Shown piece by piece: positions 53,462-59,546 of a DNA stretch of 59,546 nt (its first letter is position 1; each line of letters begins with the position of its first letter). The notes beneath the pieces were generated by a model, which was given only the letters and a program-made list of their open reading frames with translations, was not told where the DNA came from and made no database searches. The DNA is from a virus: positions 1 to 59,546 of IMG/VR virus record IMGVR_UViG_3300034022_000685; one strand, written 5' to 3'. Made by a program: the position numbers and the translations under genes.

Positions 53462-54439
53462 ATGACGGAAAGAATCTTACAAGACAATCCAGGACGTTTT
53501 GTCCTTTTTCCAATCGAACATCACGATTTATGGAAATTTTACAAACAATCTGAAGCGTCTTTTTGGACAGCTGAGGAAATTGATTTAGGTCAAGATGTTA
53601 CAGATTGGGAGAATAAATTAAATGATGACGAAAAACATTTTATTAAACACGTATTAGCATTCTTTGCTGCGTCTGATGGAATTGTAAATGAAAATCTAGC
53701 AATGAACTTTGTTAATGAAGTTCAATATACAGAAGCTAAATTCTTCTACGGATTCCAAATAATGATGGAAAATATTCATAGTGAAACATATTCTTTATTA
53801 ATCGATACGTTGGTTAAAGATAAGGATGAACAACATTACTTGTTCAATGCGGTTGATACAATTCCTGCCGTTAAGAAAAAAGCGGATTGGGCTCTTAAAT
53901 ATATTAATTCAGAATCTTTTGTTGAGAGATTATTGGCATTTGCGGCCGTAGAGGGAATCTTCTTCTCTGGTTCATTTTGTTCAATTTTTTGGTTAAAGAA
54001 AAGAGGATTAATGCCTGGTTTAACATTTTCAAACGAATTAATTTCTCGTGATGAAGGTGTACACTGTGATTTTGCTTGTCACATTTACAATAACCATATT
54101 GAAAAGAAACTAAGTGAAAAGAAAATAAAAGATATTATCTGTGGAGCATTGGAAATTGAGAAAGAATTTATTCTTGAAGCATTACCAGTTCGTTTAATTG
54201 GTATGAATTCCGATTTAATGGCTCAATATCTTGAATTTGTTACTGATAGATTATTAATGGCGTTGGGTTGTTCTAAAGTTTACAATTCAGAAAACCCATT
54301 TGATTTTATGCAGAACATCGCATTACAAGGTAAAACTAATTTCTTTGAGAAAAGAGTTGCCGAATATCAAAAGGCGGGAGTTAATAATGTTGCAACCGAA
54401 GATTTAGAATCCGCGTTTGACGAGGATATGGACTTCTAA
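53462..54439 (+). CDS. nrdB: Ribonucleotide reductase class I, beta subunit
   Basis: Holds the diiron-tyrosyl radical used for dNTP synthesis. Ligand positions are visible: Asp72 (SDGIVNENL), Glu103 and His106 in ENIHSETY with the radical Tyr110, a Glu in AVEGIFFSG and the final [15 protein letters not shown] pair. The C-terminal tail (DEDMDF) is the acidic peptide that docks to the alpha subunit. The frame is open 60 codons upstream inside the helicase gene, but the enzyme begins at [17 protein letters not shown], which sets the start at 53462 (325 aa). Confidence 0.95.
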   Translation: MTERILQDNPGRFVLFPIEHHDLWKFYKQSEASFWTAEEIDLGQDVTDWENKLNDDEKHFIKHVLAFFAASDGIVNENLAMNFVNEVQYTEAKFFYGFQIMMENIHSETYSLLIDTLVKDKDEQHYLFNAVDTIPAVKKKADWALKYINSESFVERLLAFAAVEGIFFSGSFCSIFWLKKRGLMPGLTFSNELISRDEGVHCDFACHIYNNHIEKKLSEKKIKDIICGALEIEKEFILEALPVRLIGMNSDLMAQYLEFVTDRLLMALGCSKVYNSENPFDFMQNIALQGKTNFFEKRVAEYQKAGVNNVATEDLESAFDEDMDF

Positions 54440-54451
54440 AAATAGTATAAG

Positions 54452-56884
54452 ATGAAAGTAAAAAAAAGAGATGGTTCCCTAGAGGAAATGAGATATGATA
54501 AAATAACACGTAGAATAAGTGTTTTTTGTAGTGATTTAAATTTAGAATACATTGATCCAACATTTGTTACATTAAAAGTAACACAAGGTATATATGATGG
54601 AATAACAACAACTGAGTTAGATGTATTAGCGGCGGAAACAGCTGCGGCAATGGTTACCACTCATCCTGATTATGCTAAATTATCGGGTCGATTGGCGGTA
54701 TCTAATTTACATAAGACAACACATAAAAAGTTTTCTCAATGTATTAAAGAATTATATTCTTTTGTTGAACCAAAAACAGGTAAAGAATCTTCATTAATTG
54801 ATGAAGGTGTTTACAAATTTGTAATTGAAAATAGAGAGTCTTTAGATGGTGCAATTCATCAAGAAAGAGATTTTGAATTTGATTACTTTGGATATAAAAC
54901 ATTAGAACGTTCTTATCTTTTAAAGATTGGAGATAGAGTAGTTGAAAGGCCACAGTATCTTTATATGAGAGTTGCCGTTGGTATTTGTAAAGGTAATTTA
55001 GATATGGCGTTAAGAATTTATGACGACTTATCACAACATTTTTATACTCACGCAACTCCAACATTATTTAATGCAGGTACACGTAGAGCACAAATGTCCT
55101 CTTGTTTCTTAATTGGTAATAAGGGTGACGATATTGATGGTCTATTTGATACGATTAAAGATGTTGCCAAAATTTCTAAATGGGCGGGAGGTATTGGACT
55201 TCACGTTCACGATGTTCGAGCTAAAGGTTCTTATATAAAAGGTACAGGTGGACAGTCGGATGGTTTATTACCTATGATGAAAACATATAACGAAGTTGCT
55301 CGTTGGATTAACCAAGGAGGAAAACGTAAGGGATCTTTTGCGGTTTATCTTGAACCTTGGCATTCGGATATTTTTGAATTTATTGATTTAAGAAAGAATC
55401 ACGGTAAAGAAGAAATGAGAGCAAGAGATTTATTCTTGGCAATGTGGACTCCAGGTTTATTTATGGAGAGAGTTGAACAAGATGGTGATTGGTCTTTATT
55501 TTCACCTGATGAAGCACCTGGATTATCAGATGTATACGATTCACCAGAAGATAAGAAATTTACTCGTTTGTATGAACAGTACGAAAAAGAAGGCAAGGCA
55601 AGAAAAGTAATCAAGGCGAGAAAGTTAATGGATGCAATCCTTACTGCTCAAATTGAAACGGGAACACCATATATGTTATATAAGGACCCAGCTAACTACA
55701 AATCAAACCAAAAGAATTTAGGTACAATCAAATCTTCAAACTTATGTACTGAAATTATTGAATATAGTTCACCAACAGAGCAAGCAGTTTGTAATTTAGC
55801 GTCAATAGCTTTACCAAAGTATATTATTAATGGTGAATTTAATCACGATTTATTATACGAGTACACATATCAAGTTGTTAAGAATTTAAATAATGTAATT
55901 GATTTAAACTATTATCCAACTCAAGAAACCAAACTTTCAAATTTTAAACATCGTCCAGTTGGGCTTGGTGTTCAAGGATTGGCAGATGTGTTCTGTATGT
56001 TGGGTTTACCGTTCGAAAGTGAAGATGCGGATAAATTACAAACAGATATTTTTGAAACAATATATTTTGCGGCAATGACATCTTCTAAAGATTTATCTAA
56101 AGAGTTTGGACCATATGAATCAATAGCAGGATCACCAATTGAAAAAGGTGTTTTCCAATTTGAAATGTGGGGTAAAAAAGATAAAGATTTATCAGGTCGT
56201 TGGGATTGGAAATCTCTAAGAAAAGAAGTGGTAAACTATGGTGTTAGAAATTCATTATTAGTCGCACCAATGCCAACAGCATCAACTGCACAAATTTTAG
56301 GAAACAATGAAGCGTTCGAACCATTCACAACCAACTTATATTCTCGTAGAACATTAAGTGGAGAGTTCATTATGATTAATAAACATCTAGTTAATGATTT
56401 ATTAAAAATAGGATTGTGGAGTGATACCATTAAGAATAAGTTAATTATGGAGAATGGGTCAGTTCAAAACATTCCTGAAATTCCTACTGAAATGAAAGAG
56501 GTTTATAAAACAGTTTGGGAAATGTCTCAAAAACGTGTTTTACAAATGGCAGCAAATAGAAGTATATTTATTGACCAATCACAATCTTTAAACCTATTTG
56601 TTGATAATGCAACTAAACCTAAATTATTGGCGGCTCATTTATTTGGTTGGAAATTAGGGTTAAAAACGGGTATGTACTATTTGAGAACAAGGGCGGCGGT
56701 AGACGCAATTAAAGGTTTAGGAGTTGATACGTCAGTGTCGAAACCAATTGAACAAACGTCATCTATAAACAATGTGGAAGTACCAACTAATAATACATTA
56801 ATTAGTGAAAGAACACCTGAAGTCGTAATGACATCAGATAAACCAATAGACTCTCCGTTTGACTGTGAGGGTTGTGGTTCGTAA
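54452..56884 (+). CDS. nrdA: Ribonucleotide reductase class I, alpha subunit
   Basis: The catalytic subunit that reduces ribonucleotides. An N-terminal ATP-cone (MKVKKRDGSLEEMRYDKITRR, about 1-90) indicates allosteric control. Catalytic parts include MSSCFLIGNKGDD, SNLCTEI (Asn-x-Cys-x-Glu radical site), AVCNLASIALP and PMPTASTAQILGNNEAFEP. The C-terminus ends CEGCGS, with the CxxC pair that passes electrons from thioredoxin or glutaredoxin. It is 810 aa, 12 nt after nrdB, and is followed by a terminator that ends the DNA-metabolism block. Confidence 0.96.
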   Translation: MKVKKRDGSLEEMRYDKITRRISVFCSDLNLEYIDPTFVTLKVTQGIYDGITTTELDVLAAETAAAMVTTHPDYAKLSGRLAVSNLHKTTHKKFSQCIKELYSFVEPKTGKESSLIDEGVYKFVIENRESLDGAIHQERDFEFDYFGYKTLERSYLLKIGDRVVERPQYLYMRVAVGICKGNLDMALRIYDDLSQHFYTHATPTLFNAGTRRAQMSSCFLIGNKGDDIDGLFDTIKDVAKISKWAGGIGLHVHDVRAKGSYIKGTGGQSDGLLPMMKTYNEVARWINQGGKRKGSFAVYLEPWHSDIFEFIDLRKNHGKEEMRARDLFLAMWTPGLFMERVEQDGDWSLFSPDEAPGLSDVYDSPEDKKFTRLYEQYEKEGKARKVIKARKLMDAILTAQIETGTPYMLYKDPANYKSNQKNLGTIKSSNLCTEIIEYSSPTEQAVCNLASIALPKYIINGEFNHDLLYEYTYQVVKNLNNVIDLNYYPTQETKLSNFKHRPVGLGVQGLADVFCMLGLPFESEDADKLQTDIFETIYFAAMTSSKDLSKEFGPYESIAGSPIEKGVFQFEMWGKKDKDLSGRWDWKSLRKEVVNYGVRNSLLVAPMPTASTAQILGNNEAFEPFTTNLYSRRTLSGEFIMINKHLVNDLLKIGLWSDTIKNKLIMENGSVQNIPEIPTEMKEVYKTVWEMSQKRVLQMAANRSIFIDQSQSLNLFVDNATKPKLLAAHLFGWKLGLKTGMYYLRTRAAVDAIKGLGVDTSVSKPIEQTSSINNVEVPTNNTLISERTPEVVMTSDKPIDSPFDCEGCGS

Positions 56885-56903
56885 AATTATAGGAAACTAC
56901 ATT

Positions 56904-56928
56904 AAATCCAGCTTCGGCTGGATTTTTT
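56904..56928 (+). terminator. Rho-independent terminator after nrdA
   Basis: A 9-bp perfect stem, AAATCCAGC / GCTGGATTT (56904-56912 with 56917-56925), with a stable TTCG tetraloop and a T-run. Confidence 0.92.
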
Positions 56929-56954
56929 ATTTATTACCATTTTAGATTAGTTTA

Positions 56955-56962
56955 TATTTATT
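56955..56962 (+). promoter_or_regulatory. Putative late promoter variant (TATTTATT)
   Basis: A sense-strand TATTTATT with 4 nt to the gp25-like ATG at 56967. It marks the switch back from DNA metabolism to virion genes. Confidence 0.5.
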
Positions 56963-56966
56963 TGAT

Positions 56967-57419
56967 ATGGCAGCAACTTACGGTATAGATTTTCCATTTA
57001 GGAATAGTTTAAAAGGTGACTTCTTAAGGATGACAGAATCACCTGAAAGAGAAGTTCGTGCGAATTTGATTCATTTATTATTAACAAGAAAGGGTAGTAG
57101 ATATTATTTACCCGATTTTGGAACTAGATTGTACGAATACATCTTTGACCAAAATGACGTTGTTACCTTTGGTTTAATTGAAGACGAAATAAGAGAAAGC
57201 GTTAAAAAATACATTCCAAATTTAGATATTAACTCAATCAATATCGTATCAGCAGAAAATGACCCTGAAGAGACTAAATTATATTCACAACAAGAGGATG
57301 AAAGGTTATTTAGGGTATCAGACGCTACAAGTAAACCATACACCGCAAAAGTAAAAATAGACTACACGGTTAATAACGGATCATTTACGTCATCCGACTT
57401 TGTAATTATAAACATATAA
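56967..57419 (+). CDS. gp25: Baseplate wedge protein, gp25-like
   Basis: Part of the baseplate wedge that triggers sheath contraction. It matches the gp25 family: YGIDFPFRNS, ESPEREVRANLIHLLLTRKGSRYYLPDFGTRLYEYIF with the conserved EPR-like 'GxRxxxPxFG' core, then IEDEIRESVKKYIPNL. At 150 aa it is near T4 gp25 (132 aa). It is 1 nt before the gp6-like gene, its partner in the wedge. Confidence 0.92.
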   Translation: MAATYGIDFPFRNSLKGDFLRMTESPEREVRANLIHLLLTRKGSRYYLPDFGTRLYEYIFDQNDVVTFGLIEDEIRESVKKYIPNLDINSINIVSAENDPEETKLYSQQEDERLFRVSDATSKPYTAKVKIDYTVNNGSFTSSDFVIINI

Positions 57420-57420
57420 A

Positions 57421-59253
57421 ATGGCTAAAAAAATATCATACGCAACTAGAGATTTTGCGGGATTAAGACAAGAGTTAGTAAATCTAACAAATGATTACTA
57501 TCCAGATTTAATAAAAAATACTAATGACGCATCTATATTTTCTGTGTTATTAGACTTGAACGCGGCTGTGGCGGATAATCTACACTTCCATATTGATAGA
57601 GTATGGCAAGAAACAATGTTAGATTTCGCTCAACAGAGACAATCTCTTTTTCATATTGCCAAAACATATGGTTTAAGAATACCTGGAAACAGACCCTCAG
57701 TTGCCTTATGTGACTTTTCAATAAATGTACCAGTGGCGGGTGATAAGGAGAAAACTGAATACTTGGGTCTATTAAAGGCGGGAGCTCAGATATCAGGAGG
57801 AGGTCAGATTTTTGAAACATTAGAAGATATTGATTTCTCTAATCCATTTAACAATAAAGGTGAACCAAATCGTTTAAAGATACCTAATTTCGACGGTAAC
57901 AATAAATTAGTGTCATATACCATTACTAAGAGAGAAGCGGTCGTAAACGGAGTCTCAAGGATATATAGAAGAGTTGTAACTGAATTAGATCAGAAACCTT
58001 TCTTGAAACTTTATTTACCTGAACAAAACGTATTAGGTATTGTGTCGGTTATACATAAAGAAGGTACATCGTTCGGGTCAAATCCAACATCATCAGAATT
58101 TACATCATCAACTAATAAATGGTATGAAGTTAAATCTTTAATGGAAGATAAAGTATTCATTAAAGACTCAACAAAAATATCAGATAAAGATAATTTCATA
58201 CCAGGAACATACCTTTCAGTTAGTAATAAATTTATGACTGAATATACCCCAGAAGGATATTATTCGATGACATTTGGTTCTGGAACTGTGGACCCAATGG
58301 CTAATTTAGATAATTTCATAACGGGTAATTTAAAAGTTAGTTTAGGTTCTTATTTGAATAACGTATCGTTAGGTGCGGTACCTAAGTCAAACAGTACAAT
58401 GTTTGTAAAATATAGAATTGGTGGAGGTAAAAACTCAAATCTAGGGGTTAATGTTATTAATAGTATTGACAACATTGAGTTTAATGTAAATGGTCCAGTT
58501 TCAACTGTAAATTCACAAGTTATTCAATCGTTAAGAGTATCAAATGTAACTCCGGCAATAGGTGGGGCAGATCAACCAACAATTGATGAAATTAGAAATA
58601 TGATTTCTTACAATTTTGCGGCACAAAATAGAGCAGTAACGTTAAATGATTACAAATCGGTAATTGAAAATATGCCACCCACATTTGGCGCTGCGGCTAA
58701 GGTTAATGTGATGGAGGAAGATAATAAGGTGAAGATTAAATTATTGTCTTACGATTCCGACGGAAACCTAACTGACGTAGTTTCTAACACTTTAAAAGAT
58801 AATGTAACCGAATATATTTCACAATATAGAATGATTAATGACTTTGTTGAGATTCAAAGTGGTGAGGTTATTGACCTTGGATTGGAGATTGATGTTGTAA
58901 TTGATAGAAACGAATTAGAGTCAGATGTCATTAAATCAATAATTGAAAAAACAATTTCATATTTTGCAATTGAAAAAAGAAAAATGGGAGACCCATTGTT
59001 TACGGGTGAATTGTTAAAAGAAATTGGATCAACAAGTGGAGTAGTTAATGCGGTTGATGTTAGAGTTTTTAATAAAACAGGTGGTGAATATTCACAAGCT
59101 GAGGTGTCACAATCATACAAAACACCAGAAACAAAAGAGATTCTACAAGCGGATATGACCGTTTATATGAAGTCAAATCAGATATTCCAAATTAGATTTC
59201 CAAATAAAGATATTAAAGTTAGGGTTAAACCTCTCACTTCGACTACATTTTAA
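57421..59253 (+). CDS. gp6: Baseplate wedge protein, gp6-like
   Basis: Forms the inner ring of the baseplate. The N-terminus SYATRDFAGLRQELVNLTNDYYPDLIKNTNDASIFSVLLDLNAAVADNLHFHID is condensed here to its hallmark: TRDFxGLRxEL, then the long helix ending in HIDR. The middle IGGADQPTIDEIRNMISYNFAAQNRAVTLNDYKSVIENMP is the conserved gpJ/gp6 core, and a C-terminal EVDVVIDRN-type domain follows. At 610 aa it is close to T4 gp6 (660 aa). It is translated with gp25. Confidence 0.92.
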   Translation: MAKKISYATRDFAGLRQELVNLTNDYYPDLIKNTNDASIFSVLLDLNAAVADNLHFHIDRVWQETMLDFAQQRQSLFHIAKTYGLRIPGNRPSVALCDFSINVPVAGDKEKTEYLGLLKAGAQISGGGQIFETLEDIDFSNPFNNKGEPNRLKIPNFDGNNKLVSYTITKREAVVNGVSRIYRRVVTELDQKPFLKLYLPEQNVLGIVSVIHKEGTSFGSNPTSSEFTSSTNKWYEVKSLMEDKVFIKDSTKISDKDNFIPGTYLSVSNKFMTEYTPEGYYSMTFGSGTVDPMANLDNFITGNLKVSLGSYLNNVSLGAVPKSNSTMFVKYRIGGGKNSNLGVNVINSIDNIEFNVNGPVSTVNSQVIQSLRVSNVTPAIGGADQPTIDEIRNMISYNFAAQNRAVTLNDYKSVIENMPPTFGAAAKVNVMEEDNKVKIKLLSYDSDGNLTDVVSNTLKDNVTEYISQYRMINDFVEIQSGEVIDLGLEIDVVIDRNELESDVIKSIIEKTISYFAIEKRKMGDPLFTGELLKEIGSTSGVVNAVDVRVFNKTGGEYSQAEVSQSYKTPETKEILQADMTVYMKSNQIFQIRFPNKDIKVRVKPLTSTTF

Positions 59254-59263
59254 TTTAATTTTT

Positions 59264-59306
59264 TCTTATTATAATAGAAAGTAGTCTGCTTTCTATTTAT
59301 TATAAG
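59264..59306. repeat. Imperfect inverted repeat spanning the last late motif
   Basis: An inner perfect 8-bp stem, ATAGAAAG / CTTTCTAT (59274-59281 with 59289-59296), has a 7-nt loop; outer arms continue imperfectly to about 59264 and 59306. There is no following T-run. The repeat overlaps the promoter-like motif at 59294. Confidence 0.5.
59294..59301 (+). promoter_or_regulatory. Putative late promoter variant (TATTTATT)
   Basis: A sense-strand CTATTTATT with 6 nt to the ATG at 59308, inside the inverted repeat. Confidence 0.48.
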
Positions 59307-59307
59307 A

Positions 59308-59546
59308 ATGATACAAAAACATAGAATTTCAACGAATATTGGTCAAGACCAAATTGTAAAAGTCGAACTTAAACAAGATTTCGATTTATTAGAGATTTTG
59401 TCTTTAAAATTTACACAAAAAGAGATATACACATCTCTTTGTGCTGATTATGGTGTGGTTTGTGGTAGAGTTAGTGTAAATAACGGTTTTGGTGTACCAA
59501 ACGCAAGAGTTTCCATTTTTATCCCCTTATCCTCAGAAGACGAATC
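59308..59546 (+). CDS. Structural protein, N-terminal part only (runs off the window)
   Basis: An open reading frame of 79 codons that continues past the right edge. It begins MIQKHRISTNIGQDQ and contains VVCGRVSVNNGFGVPNARVSIF, the pattern of a carboxypeptidase-regulatory-like (Ig-type) domain used in tail and baseplate proteins. Position after gp25 and gp6, plus a late-type motif, suggest a baseplate wedge or fibre-attachment protein. The full length and the rest of the fold are unknown. Confidence 0.72.
   Translation, partial: MIQKHRISTNIGQDQIVKVELKQDFDLLEILSLKFTQKEIYTSLCADYGVVCGRVSVNNGFGVPNARVSIFIPLSSEDE

Overview
The window is a piece of a large T4-like contractile-tailed phage (Caudoviricetes, myovirus morphology). 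The block of virion genes resembles T4 gp23, gp13, gp15, gp18, gp19, gp26, gp29, gp48/54, gp53, gp27, gp5, gp25 and gp6, and the replication genes resemble gp43, UvsX, gp41, gp32 and a 5'-3' exonuclease. A Bacteroidetes host is likely. The DNA is AT-rich, Shine-Dalgarno sequences are mostly absent, and three genes have upstream elements matching the Bacteroidetes housekeeping promoter (TTTG, 19-20 nt spacer, TAnnTTTG). No tRNA, rRNA, integrase, insertion sequence or CRISPR array was seen.

Layout. 1-1.8 kb: major capsid protein and its terminator. 1.8-2.6 kb: a small unknown gene and dCMP deaminase (+). 2.6-18.9 kb: a long minus-strand block with small virion-type proteins, a gp5-like hub protein, a hydrophobic 628-aa protein, a possible small terminase, a gp55-like late sigma factor, three glycosyltransferases, a degenerate HAD-like protein, PhoH, dUTPase, then candidate head or core proteins, including one with a WYL-like domain and one made of 47-residue tandem repeats. 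18.9-20.8 kb: two tail or fibre-type proteins (+). 20.9-23.8 kb: family B DNA polymerase (+). 23.8-27.7 kb: neck protein gp13 (-), a PD-(D/E)XK-like nuclease (+) and a SNF2 helicase (-). 27.8-47.3 kb: the tail operon (+) from sheath terminator through sheath, tube, tail assembly chaperone and tape measure to giant baseplate proteins. 47.4-48.6 kb: small virion or accessory genes. 48.7-56.9 kb: DNA metabolism (SSB, UvsX, exonuclease, DnaB-like helicase, class I ribonucleotide reductase). 57-59.5 kb: baseplate wedge gp25, gp6 and the start of a further structural gene.

How it works together. Seventeen gene starts on both strands are preceded, on the sense strand, by TATTTATA or a one-base variant, often only 3-6 nt before the ATG. 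Nearly all of these are virion genes. The replication genes lack the motif, and two non-virion genes with host-like promoters (polymerase, nuclease) also lack it. I infer that it is the late promoter read with the gp55-like factor encoded here; it is the reverse complement of the T4 late element. The motif also decides several start codons.

The most notable single item lies between the tail tube and tape-measure genes. The gp26/T4_baseplate-type gene stops early, but a 49-codon conserved-looking extension follows in the +1 frame after a TTT TTT CGC stretch. This is the place, and the arrangement, expected of a frameshifted tail assembly chaperone (the G/GT type).
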